Origin: Gammaproteobacteria bacterium | Lineage (GTDB): Bacteria; Pseudomonadota; Gammaproteobacteria; UBA6429; Thiohalophilaceae | Assembly (NCBI GenBank): GCA_022712915.1 | Contig: JAFLJQ010000267.1 | Span: forward strand, 1 to 64,000 | DNA length: 64,000 nt | Direction of reading: 5' to 3' | In this document: piece after piece, positions 10,657 to 19,436 of the stretch | How positions within the stretch are numbered: the stretch's first letter is position 1 | Layout: the number at the start of each line of letters is the position of its first letter | The notes under the pieces: model-generated | Told to the model about the DNA's origin: nothing | Seen by the model: only the letters and a program-made list of their open reading frames with translations | Databases searched by the model: none | Program-made: the position numbers and the translations under genes

Positions 10657-11922
10657 TTAAACCATGCACTTGCCGTGTTCAATATGATATTCAAATTCGT
10701 TGCGGAAATGTTTCAGGAAACTCGCCACCGGCATGGCCGCCGCATCACCCAGAGCGCAAATAGTACGACCACTAATCCGACTTGCCACATCACTCAATAA
10801 ATCCAGATCTTCAGGCTGACCTTGACCATGCTCAATCCTGTGTAGCACTCTTGCTAACCAACCAGTGCCTTCACGACATGGAGTACATTGACCACAGGAT
10901 TCTTCAAAATAAAAATGAGATAAACGTGCCAGAGTCTTAACCATACAGGTTGACTCATCCATAACAATAACCGAGCCAGCACCTAACATGGTGCCTGCCT
11001 TGGACAGAGAATCGTAATCCATATCCAAATCCATCATGATTTTACCCGGTACTACCGGTACCGATGAACCACCAGGGATAACAGCCTTCAATGTATGACC
11101 GTTACGCACCCCACCCGCCATTTTAAGTAATTCTGAGAAAGGCGTGCCCAAAGGCACCTCAAAGTTACCCGGTTTATTAACATGACCGGAAACACAAAAC
11201 AGTTTTGTGCCGCCATTATTCGGTTTGCCCATTTCGAGAAACCACTTGCCACCTTTCTCCAGAATGACCGGCACCGAAGCCAGACTCTCGGTATTGTTAA
11301 TAGTGGTCGGGCGACCATATAGGCCAAAACCAGCAGGGAACGGCGGTTTGAAACGGGGCTGCCCTTTCTTACCTTCAATGGACTCAATCAGGGCGGTCTC
11401 TTCACCACAAATATAAGCGCCCGCACCCAGATGTGTCGCCAGATCAAAATCCACTTTGGAACCCATGATACTCTTGCCCAATAGTCCGGCCTTATAGGCT
11501 TCTTCCAGTGCAGCCTCAAAATGTTCGTAGGGTTCCCAAAACTCACCACGAATATAGTTATACCCAGCCGTAGCACCAATACAATAACCAGCGATGGCCA
11601 TGCCCTCAATCAACTGATGAGGGTTATAGCGCAGGATATCTCTGTCTTTACAGGTACCCGGTTCACCTTCATCAGAATTACAAACAATATATTTCTGACC
11701 GGGGGCATTCCTTGGCATGAAGCTCCACTTCAGACCGGTAGGAAAACCCGCTCCACCTCGACCACGCAATGCCGAGATTTTTAGCTCTTCGATCAATTCT
11801 TGTGGCGGAGTTTTATTTTTCAGGATTCGTTTCCACACCTGATAACCGCCAACGCTCTGATAACTTTCCAGAGTCCACGGTTTATCAAGATGTAGCGTCC
11901 TGAAACAAACCTCATTTGCCAT
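10657..11922 (-). CDS. nuoF: NADH-quinone oxidoreductase subunit F
   Basis: NADH-binding, FMN-containing entry subunit of complex I, 421 residues. Visible motifs are the NADH/FMN glycine-rich loop [13 protein letters not shown] (about residues 53-65), the FMN-binding [14 protein letters not shown] and [14 protein letters not shown], and the 4Fe-4S N3 ligands [12 protein letters not shown] with a later cysteine in [11 protein letters not shown]. The gene lies between nuoE and nuoG, as expected for the NADH dehydrogenase module. Confidence 0.97.
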   Translation of the reverse strand: MANEVCFRTLHLDKPWTLESYQSVGGYQVWKRILKNKTPPQELIEELKISALRGRGGAGFPTGLKWSFMPRNAPGQKYIVCNSDEGEPGTCKDRDILRYNPHQLIEGMAIAGYCIGATAGYNYIRGEFWEPYEHFEAALEEAYKAGLLGKSIMGSKVDFDLATHLGAGAYICGEETALIESIEGKKGQPRFKPPFPAGFGLYGRPTTINNTESLASVPVILEKGGKWFLEMGKPNNGGTKLFCVSGHVNKPGNFEVPLGTPFSELLKMAGGVRNGHTLKAVIPGGSSVPVVPGKIMMDLDMDYDSLSKAGTMLGAGSVIVMDESTCMVKTLARLSHFYFEESCGQCTPCREGTGWLARVLHRIEHGQGQPEDLDLLSDVASRISGRTICALGDAAAMPVASFLKHFRNEFEYHIEHGKCMV

Positions 11923-11942
11923 ATCAAATTCTGCCTGTCGTA

Positions 11943-12455
11943 TTAGGTTAAGTTACTTAAAATTTTATCGATTTTATCCGGGGTCAAATTTTCATGATAT
12001 GTATTCTCGATCTGAATGACAGGTGCATTCACACATGCGCCAAGACACTCCACTTCTTTCAGAGTGACCCGACCATCAGATGTCGTTTCCCCTAATTTGA
12101 TCCCCAAACGGGTTTGCAGATGCTTAACAATGTCGTCTGAAGCACATAACATACATGAAATATTGGTGCAGACACATATTTTGTGACGCCCCACCGGTTT
12201 TAACTCATACATGGAATAAAATGTTGCCACTTCATATACTGCAATAGTCGGCATACCAAGATATTCTGCTACAGCATCCATCAAATCATCTGTCAGGGAA
12301 CCACCATTCTGATCCTGCACAATGCGCAGCGCTGCCATTACTGCAGACTGTTTTTGATCTGCCGGATATTTTGCAACCCAGTTATCGATATCTTCACGCG
12401 AAGCCTGATTTATCAGCTCCAGTTTGCTCGGTTTTTTATTGCACTGTGTCGTCAT
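11943..12455 (-). CDS. nuoE: NADH-quinone oxidoreductase subunit E
   Basis: Thioredoxin-fold subunit with 2Fe-2S cluster N1a, 170 residues. The four ligand cysteines are in CTNISCMLC and in CLGACVNAP (first Cys pair about residues 96-101, second about 137-141). The N-terminal helical bundle includes the family motif [18 protein letters not shown]. The start codon overlaps the nuoD stop in an ATGA arrangement, indicating translational coupling. Confidence 0.96.
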   Translation of the reverse strand: MTTQCNKKPSKLELINQASREDIDNWVAKYPADQKQSAVMAALRIVQDQNGGSLTDDLMDAVAEYLGMPTIAVYEVATFYSMYELKPVGRHKICVCTNISCMLCASDDIVKHLQTRLGIKLGETTSDGRVTLKEVECLGACVNAPVIQIENTYHENLTPDKIDKILSNLT

Positions 12456-13705
12456 CGATCAATTTCTCCAAACACAACATCCATGCTACCAATAACCGCA
12501 ACCACATCAGCCAACATATGACCCTTGGTCATCTCATTCATAGCGGATAAATGAACAAACCCCGGTGCACGAATTTTTAACCGGTAAGGTTTATTAGCAC
12601 CATCAGTAACCAGATATACACCAAACTCACCCTTGGGATGTTCTACTGCAGCATAAGCCTCACCCGCAGGCAAGGTATAACCTTCGGTAAACAATTTAAA
12701 ATGATGAATCAACGCTTCCATATTACCCTTCATCTCTTCACGAGGTGGGGTAGCAAACTTGTGGTCATCCAACATCACAGGGCCTGGATTACGGCGCAAC
12801 CAGTCAACACACTGTTTGATGATACGGTTGGATTGACGCAGTTCCTCAACTCTGACCAGATAACGGTCATAGCAATCACCTTCAACACCAACAGGGATAT
12901 CAAACTTCAGCTTGTCATAAACTTCATAGGGCTGCTTCTTGCGTAAGTCCCACTCAACACCGGAACCACGTAACATCGCACCCGTAAAGCCAAGGTTCAT
13001 TGCACGTTCTGGTGAGACCACACCAATACCAACGGTACGTTGCTTCCAGATGCGGTTATCTGTCAACAGCGTTTCATAATCATCAATGTAAGTCGGAAAA
13101 CGATTAACAAAGTCTTCAATAAAATCGAGCAGGGAACCCTGTCGATTTTCATTTAGACGTTTAACATCTTTTTCATTTTTCCATTTAGACAGTTCGTACT
13201 GAGGCATCTGTTCCGGTAGGTCACGATAGACACCACCGGCACGATAGTAAGCCGCGTGCATACGTGCACCGGAAACGGCCTCATACATGTCCATCAGATC
13301 TTCACGTTCACGGAAACAATACAGGAAGACTGTCATAGCCCCCACATCCAGAGCATGAGTACCCAACCACATCAGATGGTTGAGGATACGGGTGAGTTCA
13401 TCGAACATGACCCGAATATACTGTGCACGAATGGGTACTTCAACACCCAGCATTTTTTCCAGCGCCAGCACATATCCGTGCTCATTACACATCATGGAGA
13501 CATAATCGAGGCGATCCATATAGGGGATGCTTTGATTAAACGGTTTGGACTCGGCCAGTTTTTCTGTACCGCGATGCAACAGTCCTATATGAGGGTCGGC
13601 ACGTTCAATAACCTCTCCATCCATCTCCAGAACCAAACGCAACACACCATGTGCCGCCGGATGCTGTGGACCAAAATTAAGGGTGTAATTACGTATCTCA
13701 GACAT
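12452..13705 (-). CDS. nuoD: NADH-quinone oxidoreductase subunit D
   Basis: 49-kDa subunit of complex I, related to hydrogenase large subunits, which forms the quinone-reduction site with NuoB. Family blocks are clear: [15 protein letters not shown] near the N-terminus (quinone-site His), [12 protein letters not shown], and the C-terminal [20 protein letters not shown]...VFGEIDR. It is a free-standing 417-residue protein, unlike the NuoCD fusion of enterics. nuoC precedes it by 3 bases. Confidence 0.97.
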   Translation of the reverse strand: MSEIRNYTLNFGPQHPAAHGVLRLVLEMDGEVIERADPHIGLLHRGTEKLAESKPFNQSIPYMDRLDYVSMMCNEHGYVLALEKMLGVEVPIRAQYIRVMFDELTRILNHLMWLGTHALDVGAMTVFLYCFREREDLMDMYEAVSGARMHAAYYRAGGVYRDLPEQMPQYELSKWKNEKDVKRLNENRQGSLLDFIEDFVNRFPTYIDDYETLLTDNRIWKQRTVGIGVVSPERAMNLGFTGAMLRGSGVEWDLRKKQPYEVYDKLKFDIPVGVEGDCYDRYLVRVEELRQSNRIIKQCVDWLRRNPGPVMLDDHKFATPPREEMKGNMEALIHHFKLFTEGYTLPAGEAYAAVEHPKGEFGVYLVTDGANKPYRLKIRAPGFVHLSAMNEMTKGHMLADVVAVIGSMDVVFGEIDR

Positions 13706-13708
13706 TCT

Positions 13709-14320
13709 TTAATTCTCTTCTGTCGCCCGATCGCTGTAACGATGATCATCACGGACAACGCGCACCTGATTAACTCGAGGCTCAATGGTCACAGGTTGAT
13801 AAATCACACGACGTTTTTCCGGGTCATAACGCATTTCAACATGGCCAATTAATGGAAAGTCCTTACGGAAGGGATGACCAATAAAGCCATAGTCGGTCAA
13901 AATACGGCGCAAATCTGGATGACCATCAAACACAATACCAAACAGGTCAAAAGCTTCACGTTCATACCAATCAGCAGCAGCCCAGATATTAACCACGGAA
14001 TCTACTACTGGTAAATCATCATCACCAAAAACACGTACACGCAACCGTTGATTATGCTTAATAGATAACAGGTGGTAAGTCACCGCAAAACGTGGTCCTT
14101 GCCATGCCCCATCACCATATTCACTGTAATCAACACCCGCCAGGTCAATGAGTTCTTCGAATGCAAAATCCGCCTCATCACGCAAAGCCTTCGCAAGCGG
14201 CTGCAATTGTTCTCTGTCTACGACAATATTCGCCTCACCAAATTGCACACTTGAACCGGTAATGGCATCGCCGAAACGGGTATTTAGTTTTTCAATCAGG
14301 TTCTGGTAATATTCAGACAT
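13709..14320 (-). CDS. nuoC: NADH-quinone oxidoreductase subunit C
   Basis: 30-kDa subunit of the complex I connecting module, 203 residues. The signature [31 protein letters not shown] is present in full (about residues 115-145; ligand-free family motif), followed by [10 protein letters not shown]. It is a separate gene from nuoD, as in most non-enteric proteobacteria. It lies between nuoB and nuoD. Confidence 0.96.
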   Translation of the reverse strand: MSEYYQNLIEKLNTRFGDAITGSSVQFGEANIVVDREQLQPLAKALRDEADFAFEELIDLAGVDYSEYGDGAWQGPRFAVTYHLLSIKHNQRLRVRVFGDDDLPVVDSVVNIWAAADWYEREAFDLFGIVFDGHPDLRRILTDYGFIGHPFRKDFPLIGHVEMRYDPEKRRVIYQPVTIEPRVNQVRVVRDDHRYSDRATEEN

Positions 14321-14337
14321 TAAGACAACAACTCTCT

Positions 14338-14817
14338 CTAACGTGCAATCGTGTTGGTACGACGAATTTTATTCTGTAACTGAATAATGCCATACAGCAA
14401 AGCCTCAGCTGTCGGTGGGCAACCCGGTACATAAATATCAACCGGCACAATTCGATCACAACCCCGCACAACCGCATAGGAATAATGATAATAACCACCA
14501 CCATTCGCACAAGAGCCCATAGATATCACCCAACGTGGTTCCGCCATCTGGTCATAGACTTTTCTCAAAGCAGGTGCCATTTTATTAACCAGAGTGCCAG
14601 CAACAACCATGACATCAGACTGACGAGGACTGGGACGGAAAAGAATCCCCATGCGATCCATATCATACCGAGATGCCGCAGCATGCATCATTTCTACTGC
14701 ACAACATGCCAAACCAAAGGTCATTGGCCACAGAGAACCAGTACGAGCCCAATTGATCAGTTTGTCCGCCGTGGTTGTAAACACGCCCTCGTTAAAGGTA
14801 CCTTCAATCATTCCCAT
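14338..14817 (-). CDS. nuoB: NADH-quinone oxidoreductase subunit B
   Basis: PSST subunit carrying the terminal 4Fe-4S cluster N2, which reduces quinone. The four ligands are visible: the tandem cysteines in [10 protein letters not shown], one in [12 protein letters not shown] and one in [14 protein letters not shown]. Length is 159 residues. The start overlaps the end of nuoA by 10 bases, so translation is probably coupled. Confidence 0.97.
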   Translation of the reverse strand: MGMIEGTFNEGVFTTTADKLINWARTGSLWPMTFGLACCAVEMMHAAASRYDMDRMGILFRPSPRQSDVMVVAGTLVNKMAPALRKVYDQMAEPRWVISMGSCANGGGYYHYSYAVVRGCDRIVPVDIYVPGCPPTAEALLYGIIQLQNKIRRTNTIAR

Positions 14818-15164
14818 TCAAGGGCTCCTTTCTTCCATTCATATATAAAGCCAATGACCAGTATCCCCAGGAAAATCGCCATCGCGACATAACCAAACAT
14901 ACCGATATCGCTCAACACCACAGCCCATGGAAATAAAAAGGCAATTTCAAGATCAAAAATAATAAACAGAATCGCAACGAGGTAATAACGTACATCAAAT
15001 TTCATACGGGCATCTTCAAATGCCTCAAAACCACATTCGTACGGGGAAAGCTTTTCGCTATCAGGGCGATTGGGGGACAGAACGAAGCCCAGAGCAATCA
15101 TGATACCGCCAATGGCAACGCCAACGACCATGAAAACCAGAACTGGAAGATAATTCTCCAGCAT
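14808..15164 (-). CDS. nuoA: NADH-quinone oxidoreductase subunit A
   Basis: Small membrane subunit of complex I, 118 residues with three transmembrane helices. Family motifs include [25 protein letters not shown], here in the loop after helix 1 (about residues 37-63), and the [12 protein letters not shown] helix. First gene of the nuo operon; AGAGAGG about 6 bases upstream of the ATG serves as ribosome binding site. A promoter is described upstream. Confidence 0.96.
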   Translation of the reverse strand: MLENYLPVLVFMVVGVAIGGIMIALGFVLSPNRPDSEKLSPYECGFEAFEDARMKFDVRYYLVAILFIIFDLEIAFLFPWAVVLSDIGMFGYVAMAIFLGILVIGFIYEWKKGALEWE

Positions 15165-15254
15165 TATATTCCTCTCTCCCCTTGGTGACGTTGCTGAGTC
15201 TAAGTCAACAACAAATTAATATTTTGCTACTCGCCTGAGCGTTAAAAGCGTGAC

Positions 15255-15283
15255 AGTCTAGGCAGACAATAAGATCGTGTCAA
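15255..15283 (-). promoter_or_regulatory. Probable sigma70 promoter of the nuo operon
   Basis: On the minus strand, a perfect -35 box TTGACA (15278-15283) is followed after exactly 17 bases by TAGACT (15255-15260) as -10. This places the transcription start about 85 bases upstream of the nuoA ATG. No operator motif was recognised around it. Confidence 0.6.
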
Positions 15284-15927
15284 GTTTTGTATAAGTATGA
15301 AAAATATAATAAAGCATATTTAATTTACTTAGGGAATAAAAAATTTTGTTGTAAAATCACAAAGATGCGTCTACGCATTCTGTGACAAGAGAGATATATC
15401 CAAATCAACATAAGTCAATCACGATTAAACAAATACAATTCACAGTAAATTTCAGTTATAACAATACCACACCACATTAGAATATAAGCTATGACTAATA
15501 TTAGAGTATATAGGATTTCTTCCGTTAATTTGCTGACATACATCAACTGGATCCAGTTGACCAATTAAACATCACATATTCACAATCATAATGATCCAGC
15601 CAATACCCCATATTGGCCCACTCGTAACTTATTTTTGACCCTTCACTAACAATAAGACTTCACTTTATCGCAAAAAACATCGAATCTAGACATGACTCAG
15701 GAAGAATTCATTACAGAGCACTTATTCTTAAATGCACTTTTCACCCACAGGGGCATAGATCTTCAATAGCGATATCAGCACCGCGCTCTCACAAAAAAAT
15801 CACTATTTATTTAATAGAAAAACCTTACATGCAGTACACATTTTTTATATTGAAAACTAAAAACAATATATTTATTAATGAAACACAGTCTCGAAGATTC
15901 ATTTGACCACAGCACAAAATTACAGAC

Positions 15928-15960
15928 AATAACCCAATAACCCAATAACCCAATAACCCA
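15928..15960 (+). repeat. Tandem 8-bp repeat, four units
   Basis: The unit AATAACCC is repeated four times head to tail without mismatch. It lies in noncoding DNA. A simple-sequence tract of this kind can vary in copy number between strains; no function is indicated. Confidence 0.85.
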
Positions 15961-16374
15961 GCGTTTAATAATATTATCGCATTAACGAATAATCACTCTT
16001 GGAATTAACCGATATTCGATATTAAAGTGGATATCGCTCAAGTCTATTATTTTCAAATGAAAAACCAACATAGAATGCATTTTGTCTTGCCGATCTCGGT
16101 GACAAAGATGCAGCCTTTATTGCCATCCCCCAGATCCCGCCACGAAATGTAACCTGGTTTAAAACAGGAAAATAGGTTCACTGGGCCAAGGTCTGGTTTG
16201 AAATTTACTTGATCAGGAAAGATGAAAAGGAACATCTGAACCCATTTTCGAAAAATGGACCTTGAAACTCATGGGCATAGTTCGGCTAAAAAAGGACAAA
16301 TAAAGCTAACTACATGGCCCGCAATGGCTGCCATTTTATTTTAATGGCCTCCCTATGCTCAAGAAAGTAACTTT

Positions 16375-16485
16375 CATCTAAGACCTCTTTGCAGATGGTT
16401 CCCGCCAAGCGGTTAGCTTAAAAGGCTTCTCCTTTAAGTTAGTGGTCTTTATCTGTGTATCGGAGACACACACTGTTGATACTTT
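16375..16485 (-). pseudogene. Relic of a P4-type integrase N-terminus
   Basis: Read on the minus strand from a GTG at about 16473, 21 codons translate to VCVSDTQIKTTNLKEKPFKLT. This aligns without gaps to the start of the intact integrase at 19437-20654 (MPITDTRIKTAKPKEKPYKLT; 12 identities). The upstream bases GTATCAACA also match the intact gene's upstream GTACCAACA. After KLT the similarity fades and a stop follows. The relic lies just outside the left attachment repeat, in the position an integrase would hold relative to that repeat. I infer an older, related element once sat here. Confidence 0.75.
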
Positions 16486-16522
16486 TTCCAATGCTAGTAA
16501 AAAGACATCATTATAGAACTGT

Positions 16523-16616
16523 ATGGGACAAAAAAAGCCCGTAACACCTTGTTTCTACTTGGTGATACGGACTTATTAGGACTTTCTGGAACTTCAATTT
16601 GGTGCGATGGCGAGAC
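16523..16616 (+). repeat. Left attachment-site repeat of the leuU integrative element
   Basis: This stretch repeats the sequence at 20743-20836 with a handful of mismatches. It contains a copy of the leuU terminator hairpin and about 17 bases of the tRNA 3' end (TGGTGCGATGGCGAGAC, with one base missing relative to the intact gene). Similarity stops abruptly after GGCGAGAC. The tRNA remnant is too short to be functional, so this is the distal att site. Confidence 0.85.
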
Positions 16617-16676
16617 AGACAAAAGACTTATATCAGTTTGATTAACATGATTTTTTATAAATGTTGGTTACTGATA

Positions 16677-16699
16677 TACCAACAAAAGTACCAACAATG
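16677..16699 (+). repeat. Possible integrase arm-type repeats, left end
   Basis: Two direct copies of TACCAACA, spaced 12 bases apart start to start, lie about 60 bases inside the left att repeat. The same doublet occurs at 20687-20708 at the other end, with an inverted copy at 20652-20663 overlapping the integrase start. Repeats in this position fit arm-type binding sites of a tyrosine integrase or sites of its regulator. Confidence 0.55.
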
Positions 16700-16817
16700 A
16701 TCAAATTACCCAGTGATAATGATTTGGCTTCGGGTCTGGTTCTGGTAATCTCTTATCAAGAGATATCATCAAGCTATATTAAAAAGGGCTAATTTAATGG
16801 CAACAAAGGGAAATACC

Positions 16818-17231
16818 ATGAAAACTAGAATCATTTTATCGCTATTTTTATTGGTGATTTTGGCGGGTTGTACAACTACGAATATCAATATCGGTGAAAC
16901 TATTTCAGCCTATGATGCGGTTTCCCATAAAATCCAATTAGGCGATTCTAAAGATGAGGCTCTTAGTATATTGCTCCCCACGCAGAGAAAGTTATCAAAA
17001 TATTATTCAAAAAGGCCGGATCAATATTTGAAAAATGGTAAAAAGGTGGAAATTTATTATATGCGTTCAGGCTGGCAGTCTGATGGCTTAACAACGGATG
17101 ATGAATTTACCCCATATGTTTTTGTTGAGGATAAACTTATTGCGATCGGCTGGGCTTCGATAGGTGGCCCAAAAACACAAGGTCAAGTTGCTCCAACCAT
17201 AAATGTAAAACAAGAAACAGTTGTACGATAA
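16818..17231 (+). CDS. Small lipoprotein, function unknown (element cargo)
   Basis: Protein of 137 residues from the ATG at 16818. A typical lipoprotein signal is visible: MKTRIILSLFLLVILAGC, with the lipobox ILAGC and acylated Cys18. The following LGDSKDEALSILLP is reminiscent of the start of BamE/SmpA-like small lipoproteins, but I cannot assign a family. An upstream in-frame ATG at 16797 would hide the signal peptide, so I prefer the second. It lies inside the integrative element on the strand opposite the integrase and is probably cargo. Confidence 0.7.
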   Translation: MKTRIILSLFLLVILAGCTTTNINIGETISAYDAVSHKIQLGDSKDEALSILLPTQRKLSKYYSKRPDQYLKNGKKVEIYYMRSGWQSDGLTTDDEFTPYVFVEDKLIAIGWASIGGPKTQGQVAPTINVKQETVVR

Positions 17232-17303
17232 AATTGTGAAATAGCTCTGGTTTGGTTTGATAGGCAGTGTCAGATTGTAAGTCCGATATTTAGGAATGAA
17301 AAT

Positions 17304-17537
17304 ATGAAAAGTCGATTGATTTTAATGTTATGTATGTCTCTGTTTGTTGTTGCGTGCGCCGCATCCACATCCAAGACATATGATGCCGATGGCAAAGTAG
17401 CATATGTAATTACCTGCCAAGGTGATCTCCGCAACTGGGGGTCGTGTTATGAAAAAGCAGGTGAGCTTTGTGGTACAAAAGGCTACGATATTATAAATAA
17501 ATCTATTCCACGAAGTATGACTATTCGATGCAAATAA
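17304..17537 (+). CDS. Small cysteine-containing lipoprotein, function unknown
   Basis: Protein of 77 residues with a lipoprotein signal, MKSRLILMLCMSLFVVAC (lipobox VVAC, Cys18). The mature part has four further cysteines (ITCQGDLRNWGSCYEKAGELCGTKGY...RC), suggesting two disulphides in the periplasm. Such short lipoproteins occur widely in gammaproteobacteria without known role. It follows the previous lipoprotein by 72 bases and could share its transcript. Confidence 0.7.
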   Translation: MKSRLILMLCMSLFVVACAASTSKTYDADGKVAYVITCQGDLRNWGSCYEKAGELCGTKGYDIINKSIPRSMTIRCK

Positions 17538-17968
17538 TAACTCTATGAGATCAGACTCTATCTGTCAGATTAAATTTGAATTATTACAACTAATCACATT
17601 AAATGGCAGTATGCGGTGGTTAACTATTTCTGGACAGCAAGTAATTTTTTCCGTCATACCGTAACTAGCTATTAGAACCTATACCGTCAATAATTCATTT
17701 TTCCTTTTTGTCGAAATTATTAGAGTAATTTTGTTATGTTTAGCAAAGTTTAGTAAGTTGAAAACATAACGATATGTCTACGACACCCATATCCCCATAG
17801 AGGGGGGGAGGGGGTGTGCCACTTTGCATTTACCTTAAAAATTCTACTTTGGATCCTGCCTTCAACCACTCCACCACATGGTATATTGTATAAAGGGGTT
17901 CTAAATACGGGGCACAGAAAAGGGTGAAACATGGGCGTACTGGTTCTAAATACGGGGTAATAGTTATC
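17538..17968. other. Noncoding segment with two 16-bp direct repeats
   Basis: About 430 bases between the lipoprotein genes and the convergent 155-residue gene. It contains a purine-rich G tract near 17801-17817. It also contains two exact copies of GGTTCTAAATACGGGG at 17897-17912 and 17942-17957, start-to-start distance 45. A related inverted partial copy, CCCCGTATTAGG, lies at 18008-18019. The spacing recalls iterons or operator pairs next to a small DNA-binding protein gene, which is inference only. Confidence 0.6.
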
Positions 17969-18436
17969 CTACACCTTCAACACTGGCCCGTGTGGCGGGT
18001 CAGCTTGCCCCGTATTAGGGGTACAGTTTTTAATTTCAGGGTTATAGCCTAGCTTCCAGTAACCAAGTGCAACCCGGCAAGGTTTAACATCTAGTTTCCC
18101 TTTGCATTCATCGATAGCCTGAAAGGTTACAGCATACAGTGAACAAAAGTTTCTCCCACCTTGCCGGGTCTGTACTATCCATCCTATTTCCATTAGCTCA
18201 TTTTTTGCCTTGTATAGCTGATCTTTGGATTTCCATCCAAGCCTTTTCATCACGGTATAGGCCATGTTCAGATCACCATTGTTCGAGCCTCTATATTGCC
18301 CATAGATGTTTATAAGCAGCCTCACGGCTTTATGGCTCAACCTGGCAAAGTTCTCATGCTCAAGTATGGCATGGGGTAATTGAACAAAGGAGCCGCTATC
18401 CTTTCGGCCCTTCGTTTTCTCTCTGCTTCTGGTCAT
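17969..18436 (-). CDS. Winged-helix-like protein of integrative element
   Basis: Protein of 155 residues with a probable helix-turn-helix region: FVQLPHAILEHENFARLSHKAVRLL, then MAYTVMKRLGWKSKDQLYKAKNELMEIGWI, seen here as residues about 18-42 and 59-88. This layout is common in replication or regulatory proteins of small phage-like elements. A very strong ribosome binding site (GGAGGTGAT) precedes the ATG, which overlaps the stop of the upstream small gene. The G-rich direct repeats lie just downstream. A replication-initiation role is possible but not shown. Confidence 0.65.
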   Translation of the reverse strand: MTRSREKTKGRKDSGSFVQLPHAILEHENFARLSHKAVRLLINIYGQYRGSNNGDLNMAYTVMKRLGWKSKDQLYKAKNELMEIGWIVQTRQGGRNFCSLYAVTFQAIDECKGKLDVKPCRVALGYWKLGYNPEIKNCTPNTGQADPPHGPVLKV

Positions 18437-18606
18437 GTATCACCTCCCCAAGCCTCTGAGGTACTGAAGGCCCCCCAAAGCTCAAATAGGCTCATAGTGG
18501 CTAGGTCGTAGGTTATTTTCTGTGACAGATACTTATGGGCTAGTATTTCCAGTTCATTCAGCCATTTAAAGAATAAAATAAACTCGGGGGTACAATTTTT
18601 ATTCAT
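18433..18606 (-). CDS. Small hypothetical protein of integrative element
   Basis: A 57-residue frame starting at the ATG at 18606 (MNKNCTPEFILFFKWLNELE). The start overlaps the end of the AlpA-like gene, whose final codons supply a GGGGG ribosome binding site. Its stop overlaps the next gene's ATG. The tight overlaps indicate a translated operon. The helical, acidic sequence has no motif I recognise. A longer version starting at 18669 has no upstream site in its favour. Confidence 0.55.
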   Translation of the reverse strand: MNKNCTPEFILFFKWLNELEILAHKYLSQKITYDLATMSLFELWGAFSTSEAWGGDT

Positions 18607-18802
18607 TGTTACCCCCTTTACGGCTCTTGGTGATCTGTTTTTCAATCCATATATTAATGTCAGATTCAAGCCAGCCTACAGCGCGTTCACCAAGGGAAAT
18701 TGATTGAGGAAATTCCCCTTTTAATATGCGTAGGTAGATTGTTGATCGGGAAAGGCCCGTTCGGTTCTTGACTGTCGGAAGTCTTAATACTGATTCCACC
18801 AT
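18599..18802 (-). CDS. AlpA-family transcriptional regulator
   Basis: Protein of 67 residues resembling AlpA/prophage regulatory proteins: LRLPTVKNRTGLSRSTIYLRI forms the helix-turn-helix (first half about residues 6-20), followed by the family-typical GEFPQSISLGERAVGWLESDINIWI. AlpA proteins activate excision or early genes in P4-like islands. It is first in a three-gene overlapping cluster and sits in the usual position near the integrase. Basic C-terminus (KSRKGG). Confidence 0.85.
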   Translation of the reverse strand: MVESVLRLPTVKNRTGLSRSTIYLRILKGEFPQSISLGERAVGWLESDINIWIEKQITKSRKGGNNE

Positions 18803-18900
18803 GTTAATGCCTCCTTAGGCATTGTTGAACATGGTTATGCATTTAATACTTGATTTTAATTGAATGCGAGGACAGTAAAGAGGTTTAATTGTCCGTTTTT

Positions 18901-19395
18901 TTATTTTCTTTTTTTTCGCCGGACATTGCGCAACAAAGACTCTGGATCAATGTCCAGTTTATATTTGCTTATAAATTCCTCTGCAATTTTAATTTTGCTG
19001 AGTCCTTTTTGTGTTCCAATCATCAGTTCCATATTAAGAAAAATATCTTTATGTTTCGATATTGTTCGAGCTGAAAAGTTACCAGCTTTCTTCTGGGGAG
19101 AGCCATAAAAAACTTCCTCAAGAGTAAGTTTTCCATTCCCGTTTATATACTCATCATGCATATCCTTTAAGGTAAGGATAATCTCAGGAGGGGGGTAAAA
19201 TCCAAGCTCAATATGAAAGAGTAAAATCCCCATGATGTTATCCGAGACAGATGGTAAATTTTCTCTGGATATTATTCCATCATAGTGCGAGGATAATAAC
19301 TGCCATGTAGTTTCAAGCTCATTAAGAACTGGATAGTTTTTACTTTCAGATAATCGTTTTTGCCAGTATGTAATACGATCTTTCCAATCAAGCAT
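18901..19395 (-). CDS. Hypothetical protein between integrase and AlpA
   Basis: Protein of 164 residues with AAGGGGT as ribosome binding site 6-8 bases before the ATG. It is charged and mostly helical, with a basic tail (NVRRKKRK). Visible parts include SVSDNIMGILLFHIELGFYPPPEIILTL, given here only by its position (about residues 48-75). No family is recognised. The gene lies 42 bases downstream of the integrase and is probably co-transcribed. The lysine-rich C-terminus would suit nucleic-acid contact, which is speculation. Confidence 0.6.
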   Translation of the reverse strand: MLDWKDRITYWQKRLSESKNYPVLNELETTWQLLSSHYDGIISRENLPSVSDNIMGILLFHIELGFYPPPEIILTLKDMHDEYINGNGKLTLEEVFYGSPQKKAGNFSARTISKHKDIFLNMELMIGTQKGLSKIKIAEEFISKYKLDIDPESLLRNVRRKKRK

Positions 19396-19436
19396 AATGC
19401 TACCCCTTTAAGATTGGTGTGTTTCTGATTTCGGTT

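Larger units (their letters stand above)
15165..16374. other. Gene-poor, AT-rich region between nuoA and the leuU element
   Basis: About 1.2 kb without a supportable gene. Only short open frames are seen (for example 60 codons at 16053-16235, minus), without ribosome binding sites. It holds the nuo promoter, AT-rich stretches with many stop codons in all frames, and a small tandem repeat at 15928-15960. Because the DNA at its right end is a relic integrase, I infer that much of it is the decayed body of an older element integrated at leuU. Confidence 0.55.

Noticed and set aside
15928-15960. CRISPR-like or origin-like array
   Set aside because: Units are only 8 bases, contiguous without spacers; a simple tandem repeat.
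16053-16235. 60-codon minus-strand frame as a gene near the integrase relic
   Set aside because: No ribosome binding site and no similarity to the intact integrase or to other parts of the element that I could see.
17750-17932. 60-codon minus-strand frame in the integrative element
   Set aside because: Runs through the G-rich tract and one repeat; no ribosome binding site.
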